Shown in pieces: positions 20,511 through 31,441 of a stretch of DNA of 33,868 bases. The DNA comes from Terfezia claveryi (lineage: Eukaryota > Ascomycota > Pezizomycetes > Pezizales > Pezizaceae): assembly GCA_015179025.1 (NCBI GenBank), contig WHUX01000386.1:1-33868 (forward strand), in the 5' to 3' direction. A program made the position numbers and the translations under genes. Numbering within the stretch: the first letter of the stretch is position 1; each line of letters opens with the position of its first letter. The notes under the pieces are model-generated. The model was not told the origin of the DNA. It ran no database searches and was given only the letters and a program-made list of their open reading frames with translations.

Positions 20511-20934
20511 TACGTTCCACTCAAGCTTAGTTCTGCAGAAACATTCTAGGTGCAGTAGAAACAATGTCGTGGAATCCAGATTCTGACTGTGTTGTCGGAT
20601 TTCCACTGTAGTGTATTTTCAGATTCATCCACAAATTCCTAATCATGGTCAAGGAATCATGGCCGCATGTTCCAGTACTGGTCAAGAAGTCATGGCTAAA
20701 ACCATGAACTAGATAAATACCCCCATAGATCCGTATTTCACAGATCAGAGCAAAAGACAGTTACAACGCACCTATACCGTATATTACCAACATTCCAACG
20801 TTGGTTGTCTGCTAACCTATACCGTATATCACCAATATTCATATATCTCAAGGTTACTTCATTGGGTAAGTGACTATTCACTTTGTCAGTATCATCAGTT
20901 AGCGTTAGCTTACATCCGGCGCAGAGCATCTGAT

Positions 20935-22193
20935 ATGCCATCAGCAAAAGAAGAGGTTGGCAGATCTAAAGCCATCTTGGGCTGGGGCGATAATGATTCA
21001 AGGTATTCTCAGTGGAGGGGAGGCATCAAAGCGTGGGCGAGGACAAATCGTGTGGTTGGCAAGCGGCAGGCTGGAACTGCCCTATGGAAGACATTTAGAG
21101 ACTATGCATTGGCAGAGGCGGGACTTCCCGCATCAGGAAAAAGACTTCTTCAGAACGGTGCAGCAGCAATCAAGAAAGAAGCTGAAAAGGCACTGGACAA
21201 GCTTCTCCAGGATACTTTGAAGAAGTCACGAGATACAGAACGCGCCCACGCTCTATCACAAGTAGTAAGCCTTGCCTCCGATACTCCAGATATTCAGTAT
21301 ACTCCCAACGACAACGCCGTCACATCAGGTCGGAATACTGACAATGAAAGCGGAAACCGGGGTTTCCAGAAATCTGTGCGTATTTTCCTCGTTGACCCTG
21401 GTCGGGAGGATGAGGTCAGGGTTACACCTGGAGGTGCATACAAGTGGGATGGCTGCCCCAGCCACTGCGTTGCTATCATGCAAGTGGCTTCCCTTTTAGA
21501 GGTAGTAGATAAGGTGCGAGACAAAATCCCGGTGGGGCGAACGGTAAGGGCAATATTTGGTGCCCTCGAAAATCCCAGACTGCCTAATACAATTCCAGAT
21601 GCAACGCGCCTGCAATCTGACGAAGAAGTAGAGGCATTTTTTGACCTCACTAATGCACAGCCGATAAGACTACAGGTAGTCCTACTCAGGATCCTGTTGC
21701 CGTACCTTCCAAGGCGGATTCTCCCCCACCAGATGACGGAGCATATTTCCCGAGGGACTTTTTGGATGCCGCTGAGCAGTACAATGACCCAGGGGAGGAT
21801 TCTGACACCTTATGTCGGAATCTCGCCGGCTACTCTAAGAGAACAATGCCGAGGAAGGATGAAGCATTTGAGGACAGGAAAATGGCTGCTAGACGACGCC
21901 TGAGGAAGGTCAGGGACGAGGGCCTGGACCCCGTAAAGGCCAAACATCGGGAGAAGTTCCCCGATTTAGATATATATGATTCAGAGGATGACGAGTGGGA
22001 GTACATAGCAGCTCTCAACCCACAACCGGCAAATGGACGCGAGATGATAGAGGCTCGTGCTGCTGGGCTGGCGGGTGGCCTAGCATATGATGCAGTTATG
22101 GACGGAACGAAGGAGCATAATCCTGGTGTGCGCCAGAGGGCCACAGCGGCCGGACATGCTGCGGCTGCCACAACCTGGAGCCAGAGGCCTTAG
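20935..22193 (+). pseudogene. Family A protein (unrecognised), one frameshift
   Basis: The ATG at 20935 gives MPSAKEEVGRSKAILGWGD, then a Trp/Arg-rich N-terminus (RYSQWRGGIKAWAR) and a helical, Lys-rich part. A compact domain follows ([55 protein letters not shown]), then an Asp/Pro linker, a basic coiled stretch ([18 protein letters not shown]) and an Ala-rich C-terminus. The frame changes near 21686, between LQVVLLR and DPVAVPSK; the paralogue at 30251-31403 runs straight through this point (LLIVLYRDPAV), so the break is a one-base error or mutation. The order of strands and the final D/E-x-F..PI.L.VV pattern loosely recall a ubiquitin- or PB1-like fold, but I would not assign it. It lies 376 bases upstream of the DUF6532-like gene on the same strand. 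Confidence 0.7.
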
Positions 22194-22308
22194 AGACAAG
22201 AAGCATTGTATTTGGGGGGTGGGGAAAGAAAGATGTGGGGGTCCATTGAAGTAGTGCAAATCGTAGATTTAGTTAGGAATAAAACTAAATATATTGAATG
22301 TTAACAGG

Positions 22309-22316
22309 TATATAAG
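22309..22316 (+). promoter_or_regulatory. TATA-like box of the DUF6532-like gene
   Basis: TATATAAG stands about 260 bases before the ATG at 22570. The leader between them consists of short tandem repeats. Confidence 0.4.
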
Positions 22317-22359
22317 AGCCATTTGACGCCTCGCGTTGGATTCCAAACCTCCACATTCA

Positions 22360-22557
22360 TCATTCATCTCGTTCCTCTCGTTCCTCCGCATTCATCTCGT
22401 TCCGCATTCATCTCGTTCCGCATTCATCTCATTCCGCATTCATCTCGTTCCTCTGCATTCATCTCGTTTGCATTCTATCAGAATTGGTACCTTGCATTCT
22501 ATCAGAATTGGTATCCTACATCCTATCAGAATTGGTGCCCTGTATCCTCTCAGAATT
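22360..22557 (+). repeat. Leader tandem repeats (CATTCATCTCGTTCC and TATCAGAATTGGTA units)
   Basis: About seven copies of (CG)CATTCATCTCGTTCC run from 22363 to about 22470. About four 29-base units containing (C/A)TCCTATCAGAATTGGT follow to 22557. They stay open in more than one frame, but the protein start fits better at 22570. Confidence 0.9.
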
Positions 22558-22569
22558 GTGCAAAAAGTC

Positions 22570-24006
22570 ATGATGGGCCGCAAGTCGACTGGCAAGCATC
22601 GTGCAATAGAAGAAGAACCCTCCACTTCAGAGAGCCGCAAACGACCTGCTACGCAAGCATCCCGAGAAGCTCCCTTGATGTCAAATCAATTAACCTTCTT
22701 GGATGAGGTATGTAGAGTGTTATACTATACAAGAATGGATATTACTAACTTCCAACAATGAAGGATGATAATGATGAGACGAATTCAGACTCTGATACTG
22801 GAGACAGCACCTGTGTAATCGCACCAGGCCTTGGGAAAAATACGAGGGCCTTTTCCAGTATTCCAGGTCACTATCAACACATGACTAGTATTGCTCGAAC
22901 GGTGGTGGAGAATTATACTTTGTACCGGAAGCCATTCCTAACCCCCGGTGAAACACTGCTATTGTTGCAAAGTGCTTGGCATAAAGCACAAGGGAATCGA
23001 TATGTTGAACGGATCAAGTCGGTTGATACCTATGTAAAGTTAGCCACTTCCACCCCTTAGCGTTGGATTATTAACCGTATACAGCTGAAAAGCATACATA
23101 CGAGAACTCGTGCACATCTAGTTGCCGAGTATCGACACACAATTATTAAGGTGTATGGCCTTAATCACCTCTGTAAGGATGACCTAAAGATCGAGGTTGA
23201 AAAGTTATTGGACAACGATCGGTTCATATGCAGGCAGGCGACGAGAGAAGTATGCGATTCCAGCAGTCAAATATCTGACTCTAACAACCTGACTGTCTTC
23301 TTAGGAGCTCAAAAACCGTTTCCGTGCAGAGGAGATTGTGAAAGTGATCTTCCAAAAGTATTTCTATTCCAAGAGAATGAAGGGGAATCGAGACCCCGGA
23401 TTTTTGGAGAGGATAAATGGGGTTTTTATCTGCTTTGTGTCAACAGCTATGAGGCACTGCCTGAAGATGTGGAAAACGGGGGAGTATAAAGACAATGGGT
23501 TGGAATTCAAGTACGAGACAACCTGGTGTAAGTGTACACATATCGTGGGAGTGGGCAAAAGAACTGTTGGAGTCGGATAAAAGCTAACAGAAATAGTCTC
23601 ATACAACAGGCTGTGGTTAACCTGGAACGGAAACAAACCAGAAATTCAGGACCTCCTCGTTAAGAATATCAAAGCAGATCTAGCACGCCGGATTGCGGCC
23701 AATGTGAAGATCGTCGAGCTTGAATCAGGGGAGCCTCCTGAAGTAGAAGACCAGCTGAGTTTTGAAGTCAACTTAAGAAAGGAGCTCAAACACTCATACG
23801 AGAGATTGGAGGTCTCAGAAAACAAGCGACTCAGAGTTGGAGGGCTATTGCGAGATTCTTCAGTAGAGCTAGCAGATCCTTTGAGTCCAGCGGTTGACAA
23901 TAGCATATTGGGTAAAGAAGAGGCGGAGATACAAGATCAGGAGAATGCGGCAGGTCAGGAGGATGCCGAAGCTGAGGAGAACGCTGGAAGTGAGGATGAG
24001 CTTTAG
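22570..24006 (+). CDS. DUF6532-like gene, copy 2, one in-frame TAG
   Basis: The start MMGRKSTGKHRAIEEEPSTS is basic and then Ser/Glu-rich, and may be a nuclear entry signal. Introns with clean frames are at 22708-22763, 23250-23304 (branch CTAAC) and 23526-23609 (branch GCTAAC). Exon 2 holds VIAPGLGKNTRAFSSIPG and TLYRKPFLTPGETLLLLQSA. After an in-frame TAG (23058-23060) the DUF6532-like core begins: RTRAHLVAEYRHTIIKVYG, FRAEEIVKVIFQKYFYSK, INGVFICFVSTAMRHCLKMW. The last exon (LWLTWNGNKPEIQDLLVKNI) is followed by a charged helix and an acidic tail (EDAEAEENAGSEDEL). DUF6532 is a fungal family of unknown function. From near 23179 onward it lies in the left arm of the long inverted repeat and is nearly identical to 33868-33043. 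The TAG makes this copy doubtful as a working gene. Confidence 0.75.
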
Positions 24007-24079
24007 CGACTAAGGGGGTCGGAATTGAGTTGCGCTCGGCAAGGTGTTTTGCATATATCACAGGCGTGGCATTCTCTCC

Positions 24080-24185
24080 TCTTATGTTTTTGCTATTTTC
24101 TCGCTCTCCTGTTTTCGTGCTCTCCCTTGTTTCCTTGCTGTTTTATCACTCTCCTGTTTTCATGCTCTCCCTTGTTTCCTTTTGT
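24080..24185 (+). repeat. CTCTCCTGTTTT(C)GTGCTCTCCC duplication after the gene
   Basis: A unit of about 50 bases (CTCTCCTGTTTTCGTGCTCT, then CCCTTGTTTCCTT) is present twice in a T/C-rich stretch, probably the 3' untranslated part of the DUF6532-like transcript. It is repeated in the right arm. Confidence 0.75.
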
Positions 24186-24459
24186 CGTCGGTATCTCCTG
24201 CTGTGAATTTTGTGTGATATCTTTTATTTCCTATTATCGCTTTTTTTCTAGAATTATTCTGACGTAATGGTTATCGCTTTTTTTCTGGGAATATTGTTTC
24301 ATGGGCTGGTTGTTAGAATTAGATAGAGATTAATTTTTGAGCCTAAGTCGTGTAATGATACCTTAGCAAACAACATAGTATATAGGAATGAAATGAAGAA
24401 CAGGCTAAATGAAGAACAGATTCTGCTAGATAAAGAGATTAGAGGATGCAGTGCTACAT

Positions 24460-25275
24460 ATGGTGAGTACAACAGAGATGTTTGCTAAGGGGAGGATTGG
24501 GGAATGCAAGACGTTTCACAGAAAGTTGACCAGAGAGAGCACTAGTTATGTACCATTGGTTACTCTCAGCGTCGGATAATCGGTAGTACAGAGACGTTTA
24601 CTAATAGGAGGATTAGGGGATACAAGATGTTTCAAAGAAAGTTGACAAGAGATGGAAACAGTCATGTAATGAGAGTGACGCGTAATGTTGGAGAATAGGT
24701 AGCACATAGAGGTTAGATAAGGGACGGATTAGAGTATATAAAGCATTTTATAGAAAGTTGAGCAGAGATAGTACCGTGTATATAACGTGGGTAAATAGCA
24801 ACGTCTGTACATAACGTGGGTTAATAGCAACGTCGGACGATAGGTATCGTGTAGAGATTAGCTGAGGGTAGGATTAGAGGGTACGAAGTATTTTATGGAA
24901 AGTCGAGCAGAGCTAGTACAGTATATGTAACGTGGGGGACTAGCAATGCCGGACAATAGGTAGCGCATAGAGGTTAGCTAAGGGAAGGATTAGAGGGTAC
25001 AAAGCATTTCATGGAAAGTCGAGTAGAGATAATACCGTATATATAACGTGGGTGACTAGCAATGTTGGACAATAGGTAGCTCGTAGAGGTTAGCTAAGGG
25101 AAGGATTAGAGGGTACAAAGCATTTCATGGAAAGTCGAGCAGAGATAGTACTGTATACGTAACGTGGGTGACTAGCAATGTCGGACAATAGGTAGCACGT
25201 AGAAGTTAACTATGAGGGGGATGAGGGAATGCAACGCTCTATGAGGGGGATGAGGGGGTGCAGAGCGTTGCATGG
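24460..25275 (+). repeat. About 115-base tandem array, seven degenerate units
   Basis: GGATTAG(A/G)GGGTACAAAG-type landmarks lie near 24494, 24609, 24726, 24872, 24987, 25103 and 25219. Each unit also carries TTTCA(T/A)GGAAAGT, (G/C)AGAGATAGTAC, TAACGTGGGTGACTAGCAA and GGACAATAGGTAGC. One interval is about 30 bases longer through an extra TAACGTGGGT(A/T)AATAGCAACG. It lies between gene and 3' terminus and is mirrored at 31795-32590. Confidence 0.92.
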
Positions 25276-25605
25276 AAACTTGACCAGGGATGCACGTAAA
25301 TGGGCAGCACGGGTAAAGGTAGGTGTAGGATAGAGAGTTAAATGGAGAAAGAGACACAGGATGAACACAGGCAAAGAAGATCTAGAAGTAGGGGTGTGAG
25401 TAAAGAAGAGTAAAAAACGGAAGCATGGTAGATACAAAGCACTATGCAACGTATTCTATAAATGTGCAGCGAAAAGAATTTAATTGCAAGAAGGAATTCA
25501 ACACGTCGCGTTAACGAAGAGACGCAAGAGAAAGGCGCGTCAGGAAGCTAGAATATAGAGCACGTCGCTACATATACTGAGGTTTTGCAAAAGCACTTCA
25601 TAGGC

Positions 25606-25641
25606 TCAGGAAGCACCTGACGCAGATTTCGTGTTTACTGA
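25606..25641 (+). mobile_element. Helitron-like 3' terminus of copy 3
   Basis: Stem TCAGG (25606-25610), loop AAGCA, stem CCTGA (25616-25620), then 17 bases to CTGA at 25638-25641, with T next at 25642. The 17-base distance matches copy 1. After TGATG the two arms diverge (CATAGG here, TGCCAG in the other), so the junction is sharp. Confidence 0.65.
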
Positions 25642-25643
25642 TG

Positions 25644-26292
25644 CATAGGCCGAGCTTATGCAGTAAAGGATCAATCCGAGTGCAAAACAGGTGGTAGTAA
25701 CATGCTTACTGACCTGCTAATAACGATGTCTTCAGCGAAAGTCAGAGAACTGACTAGGATTATTATTCACCAGTGGATGCGGTAGTTGGCTTATGAAGTC
25801 AGAAAACAGGTATTAATGGTTTGCTTACATAGTTATATACCAATGTTTGCTTGAATTTACATGACTCGCCAACCTTTGTTGTAACTAACAATCCAATATT
25901 TCGGAAACGTTTGTTACAACTAATAATCCAGTGTTTCCGTTTGTTACAATTAACAGTACAGTGTTCCCAACATCCTAAAATCCGATCTCTGATGCTCACA
26001 TTGTTTCTCCCTGAGATTCTATACTGTAGTAGCTGCCAAGATTTCCTGGATGTAGTAATTTCTTCGGCCTAACGTGAGGTGCCACCTAAAATTAGAAACT
26101 GGAGGACAGTGCAGTAAGCAAGTTCTAAGTACCTTTCCTCTTACAACTTATACCAACATGAGCGAAGCGAAGGCTTAGTGCCCCTTATTTACCTTGTCGA
26201 ACGAACACATTATTCCATCCAATACAATACATCGGATCAATAGCAAGATTTGCTACAACAAACATTTTGCCACACAAGCCACGTGAAACAAC
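25644..26292. other. Spacer between left arm and Plavaka copy 2
   Basis: No gene is seen. A 30-34-base unit beginning TTTGTT(A/G)(C/T)AA(C/T)TAA is repeated about three times at 25875-25968. The two sides differ mostly by C/T and G/A changes, in keeping with transition-type decay. Confidence 0.5.
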
Positions 26293-29243
26293 ATGAACTT
26301 GCATAAAACACGATGCCAATGGTGTATGAAACTCTACGTTTCCACTGGGCAGTATTCTAATCACATAGCTAAAGTTCACCCTGGGGAAAAGGTCAGCAGC
26401 CTGGAAACACCAAAATCTAGAAAGCGGCAGTTATCCGACCTGGCAACTTCAAGTCTGGACATGGACGTACTGGCGGCCATTTGTTCTCCAGATTACCTTT
26501 TTTCCGATACTGAGTTTGCCAGTGAGGGATCAGATAAGGAAGCTCATGACTTTTCCAGTGAATCAGAATCCGACGAGGAGGGTCAACAACCCGACACAGA
26601 CGTTTCAATCTCCAGTCCACGCGCAGGCATGCCTATATAAAAATATTCCTTTCCGGCAGAAGATCCCAGTTTAAATTTATATGCACCATTCTGGGATTCA
26701 GTTGAATATCGACTGGTGCGCTTCTTTAATTCAGCAAAAACTTCTAAGGGAAGAATTGAGCAATTCTTCCGCGATGGTATTTTGAAAAGCCTGAACCCGA
26801 CGCATGAAATTCAATTTCATTCTGCCTACATAATGTATAAGCTCGTGGATGCCGCAGCAAATGAACCTCGCTGGCGTTCAGGTATAGTGAACTATCCTTT
26901 ACTCGAAGGAGTACAGTTCCATTATCGCGATATTATCTTGGTGGTAGAGTATCTTCTATGTCAGAAGCCTTATGCTTCTGATATGGTATGGAGGCATCAG
27001 CCAGAATATGACATGCAAGGGAATCGAGTATATAGTGAGATCAATACTATGAAATAGTGGGAGGAAACTCAGGTGAGTAGTTTAGACATACCGAGTTGGA
27101 TTTTAAACTAATTCATAAATAGGAATCCCTTCCTAATGGAGGAACACTGGTTTCCATTCTTTTAGCATTGGATGAAACTCACCTCACAAATTTTTCTGGA
27201 GATAAAAAATTGTGGCTGGTGTATATGAGCATAGGAAACATCCGAAGCTCCATATGAAATACACATACAATGCATGCCTGGATACCTATAGCTCTTTTAC
27301 CAATAGGGCCGAAACGAGTCAATAAAATATCTGGCTATTCGGTCGAAACACAGGAAATCCAAGCCTTGCAAACTATCCATAAGGTTTTGATACGCCTGTT
27401 GAAGCCTTTATCCAATGCAAGATGTCAGAAGGGATATAAAATGGTTTGTGCTGACGGGAACGTTCGACTATGCTTTCCTAAGCTGTTTTGTTGGCTCGCT
27501 GACCATATGGAAAATGCTACAATCCATGGAATTGCTAGTAATCGCTGTCCTACTTGCATAACTCCGGTGGAGAAGCTAGGTGAGTATTCGGAGACTGGTT
27601 CTCCTTATCGTTCTCACATAGATTATGCTACTGCCTACTAGGAATCCGACACTAACAGGCTGAATGAATATGGCATCAAAAACATTAACAACGCTTTGTG
27701 GTCAGTCCCTAATTTGAATCTACCAGATCTAGTTCAAGCGGATATCTTGTATAATATCCTGCTTGGAGTATTGGCTCATTTGATGGAGTAGATTCAAGGT
27801 TTTTTAGAGCATCACGAGAGAATAAATGCATTTGACCATGTGTGGCGTCGATTGCCACCCTATCCGGAGTTCTCTGTTCCTATGAAAGCATACCGGGTCA
27901 TCTCGCAATAGTCAGGGAAGGAAATGCGGAACTTTACTAAAGTAATTTTTGGTACATTTGCTGCCGCTTTGTGTCGGAATGCCAACTAACCATGCCCAAC
28001 TAGAGGTCAACCACAAGAATTTAACAAAGCAATTCTCTATGTTTGTAGCCTTACAGACTTCTATCTGATGACTCAGTATCCCAGCCATATGGATAAGACA
28101 GTTTTATATTTACGACAATATTTGCGAGACTTTCACAAGACCAAAGATGTGTTCTTACGCTTTCAGGCAGGCAAAAGAGCAAAGAAGGCTGCTGCCGAGG
28201 CACACAAGAACTTGCTAAGGGAGCAGACGAAGGCATCGGTTGCCGCAGACCACACCACATCGGAGAAGATTAAGCAACGTCAGGAAAACACTCTTGAAAG
28301 AAAGGAGTTAGTTGATGAGATTTTGAAAGATAGAGCACATTACAATTTCCCGAAGATTTATTTGATCTCCCATTATGCTAAACAGATAACAAAGTTTGGT
28401 GCCCTGGGTTAATACTCGACTGATATAAGTAAAGCCATGCACAAGGGATCCAAGAATGCATACTGTCGGAGTAATAAGGTCAATGCAACACTCCAAATCA
28501 TCACCACCTACACAAGAGACCATACATTCACCATGAAAGATTTCACGATTAGTGCTTCGAGGTGCATTAGGGAATTGAATGATTAGACCAAGGGCGTCGG
28601 AAAAAGCTCTCAGGGGAACCGTGTTTACCTGAAATTGCAAAGCCAAATTGATTTAGGAAGAGTATCAAATCTCGAAGACTTGGAACGTACAGCTGGCTTG
28701 TCCCATTTAAAATTGGCTACGAGTGTATTTTTAACTCATGAACTCAAGGTTGCAGATTCTGAGGTACTTAACCTTTTAGCTGGAAATATTCGGGCTCATA
28801 GTGCTCTTCAAATTCCTGTGCTAAAGTTTAGCGGATCGGGTTTTCTTATGCATGTTGCAAGGTGTACCGGGGAAAAGGAGTTTCGAGGGCAAAAGAGAAA
28901 TGATTAGGTCTGGGTCAGAAGATACTCTGCGTCTGGTGGGAGACAGCCTAATTTATTGAATGGAAAAATACCCGGAAGTTTAAATGCACTTTTTAAACTC
29001 AGAAGTAAACAGGGAATGGTATATCGTCTCGCGCATGTAACCTTACTTCAATATTTAGGAGGGGCAGTGGTTCGAGCTACAGAAGGAATGGTACGCATCA
29101 GGTTGCCAACCTGCTCGGACGGAGTAGTCATCCCAATTGCTACAATTGAGGGAATTGCATACCTAATACCATTGGAGCTGGGAGAAAGCTGGTTAGTAAA
29201 AAACCGGATTGATTTGGAAACATGGAATTCAATTCATGACTAG
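26293..29243 (+). pseudogene. Plavaka-type transposase, copy 2, nonsense-riddled
   Basis: Collinear with copy 1 from MNLHKTRCQWC to LETWNSIHD. One intron, from about 27073 (donor GTGAGT) to about 27121 (ATAG), lies at the same site as in copy 1, and I see no frameshift anywhere. Premature stops in frame are at 26638 (TAA), 27055 (TAG), 27255 (TGA), 27639 (TAG), 27789 (TAG), 27909 (TAG), 27987 (TAA), 28410 (TAA), 28584 (TAG) and 28905 (TAG). Where copy 1 is readable, four of these replace Trp (27055, 27789, 27909, 28905), two replace Gln (27987, 28410) and two replace Arg (26638, 27255). All are reachable by C-to-T or G-to-A changes. Key blocks still visible are THLTNFSGDKKLW, MVCADGNVRLCFPKLFCW and SGKEMRNFTKVIFG. 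It lies between the inverted arms. Confidence 0.93.
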
Positions 29244-30250
29244 AAATATATTGTCTTTCCCAGTTGCTGGTGTAAATAATAGGGTTGTTGGCATTGTGAC
29301 ATTCCTCATTGAATTAAGAAACACATCATAGAAACAAGCAACCGACAGCCTTGGCGTTTGGCCCGGCGTTTGGCCCGGCGTTTGGCCCGGCAGACACTCT
29401 AGCAAAGTTTCTACACACTTGAATATTTGGTTATACTGAGGGACTAGTACAATCAAGACTACGGAAACATTTGTTGTATTCTGTTGGCATTAATCGAAAG
29501 TATATCTATAACCCTCTACAGGTCTGATTGAGACTAATCTATAAGCCCTCTAGTTGTATCTAGGAGTAAATGCAAGTCTAGATGGCACTACGAGGAATCT
29601 TGGCGAAACGTGTGGAGGTAGGAAACTCTACCTCGCAGTTCTGGGAATCTAAACTCTACCCACAGTTCTGGGAATCTTGGTGAAACATATAGCTACCTAC
29701 GTTAACTATGCTATATTGAGACAATATATATATATATTTTTCAATGTAAGACAATAATGACAGCTCATTTGTATATAAAATCTGGCCATAGAATATGGAA
29801 ACAGATGTTTTTTTCGTCGGATTCAAGATACTTTTAAAATGGACATGTCTACATCGCGATGTGCTGAATATAGGGAATGGCAAAGCCTAGGCTGGTCTCG
29901 ATATTGCTTATTTGGGAATCTTGGTCAAAAATACAGGCGAGGTTTGAAGGAAGTAGATACTGTACTAGCGTATTTAATCGGGTCATAGCATGACGAAGCT
30001 AAATCCGTTTGATTCTAGACGCATAAAATACTGGATATCTAGAAGGTCAAACAGGGCCATGGTAGAAGGTAAGTCAAACTTGGCTATGCATGGTAGAAGG
30101 TAAGTCAAACATGGCCATGCATGGTAGAAGGTAAGCATAAATACCGACGACATCCCTTAGATATTTAATATACATCCTCTACTACGTGCACAGCTATAAG
30201 CAGTGCTATACTATTGAACATCTTCGATACCGAACCAAGAATTCCTACCG
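29244..30250. other. Intergenic with two small tandem repeats
   Basis: No gene is seen. GTTTGGCCCGGC is repeated three times at 29356-29391. A unit of about 32 bases beginning CATGGTAGAAGGTAAGTCAA is repeated three times at about 30056-30136. GGGAATCTTGG words and a TATATATATA run (about 29730) occur between them. Confidence 0.6.
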
Positions 30251-31441
30251 ATGCAATCCACCACTGATCCGATGCCTACCGCGGCAAATGCAATTAACAA
30301 CTCGATCGATCTATTGGGCTGGCCCCACACAATCGTAAGTGGCGGCAAGAGGAAAAACTCATCAAGATATACTAGTTGGCGAAATGAAGTGGAGGTCCGG
30401 ATAAGAGCAAAAGGCTGGCAGTAGAAGAAGGATGGGGGAAATGACTATGACGGGTTCCTAATGGAATGCGTCGGCCTAGATGATTTCCCTGCATCAGGAG
30501 CCGCGGTAATCCACCGGGATTCAAAGACAGATGATACGAAACCAGCCTACAAGGCATTAATTGAGCTTATGCTCGATTGTTTTAAAAAGATCCGGGAATC
30601 CCATGGGAAACGTAAGAGTGCGGCAGCCCGAGAAGAGCTTGTGGCCAAGGCAGGACAGGTTGAAGATGAGGAAGGAACCGACGCAGAGGGGAGGGCTTCC
30701 AGCAAGAGGGGTAGGTTTCATAGTGGACGCCCAGTTGTCATTTACATCCTGGATCCAGAGGATACGGTACACCATCTATGGCCTCGGGTTTGGAATTGGA
30801 ATGTAGGAGGGGTCAAAAAGCTGGGGGTTCTGTATGAAGCCTCACTGAACGAACTCCACATGAAGGTCTCTTCTCAGCTTCCAGATGGACGGAAGGTGAG
30901 AGAAATTATAGGCTCATTGGAGGACCCTGACCCTGTGGCCAGTGACCCCCTTAAGATCCCCACTGCGACTACACACATTCGATCTAACGATGAGTTAGAT
31001 GCATTCTTGCGTTTAACTGAAGTACAACCAATCAAGTTGTTAATTGTCTTGTATCGGGACCCAGCAGTGAGAGCAAATAGTGCCCCTCCTGCTGGGTGTA
31101 ATGCAAACACATACTACTTCAATCTAGGCCGATTTGACGGGCCAGAGTACTATATGGATGAGATAGAGGACTCGGAAGAAGAGGTGACAAGGAGGATCGG
31201 GGGTAGGAGGGGGGTCCCACGAAAGGACCATAAATTTGAGGAAAGTTTGGAGGCTTGTCGGCGTCAGATACGCCAACAAGAGCGGGTGCTAGCCAACCTA
31301 GAGGCGAAGCATAAAGCAGCATTTCCGAACGTAATCCATGGGAGTGATGCCGGGGGAAGGCTACAGGTATTCTGCTATGGGGAAGAGGACGAACTACCTG
31401 GCACATCAGTAAACACGAAATCTGCGTCAGGTGCTTCCTGA
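30251..31441 (+). pseudogene. Family A paralogue, nonsense codon and 3' truncation
   Basis: The ATG at 30251 (MQSTTDPMPTAANAINN) leads into LLGW, RYTSWRNEVEVRIRAKGW, matching the N-terminus of the 20935 gene. A TAG at 30422-30424 interrupts it. The frame then continues unbroken through a Glu/Lys linker, VVIYILDPEDTVHH, LPDGRKVREIIGSLEDPDP, SNDELDAFLRLTEVQPIKLL, a Gly/Arg segment and a charged coiled stretch (RRQIRQQERVLANLEAKHK). At 31404 the right Helitron-like element begins, so the last ten residues (VNTKSASGAS after PGTS) are read from element DNA and the Ala-rich C-terminus of the paralogue is missing. The family is unrecognised. Unlike the 20935 copy it shows no frameshift. Confidence 0.7.

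Larger units (their letters stand above)
23179..25643 (+). repeat. Left arm of long inverted repeat (Helitron-like copy 3, 3' part)
   Basis: The sequence from TGACCTAAAGATCGAGG (23179) to TTTACTGATG (25643) matches the reverse complement of 31404-33868. It contains the 3' half of the DUF6532-like gene, a pyrimidine-rich 3' region and a tandem array. I saw only scattered substitutions and a one-base homopolymer difference (AAAA here at about 23353, AAA in the right arm). The outer limit is set by the window edge, so the repeat may be longer. Confidence 0.95.

Noticed and set aside
24460..25275. CRISPR-like array
   Set aside because: Whole units of about 115 bases are repeated with drift; there is no short exact repeat with unique spacers, and the context is fungal.
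26293..29243. TAG reassigned to Trp
   Set aside because: TAG also ends genes in the window, TGG is still the common Trp codon in the same frame, and TAA and TGA occur at Gln and Arg sites, as expected of transitions.
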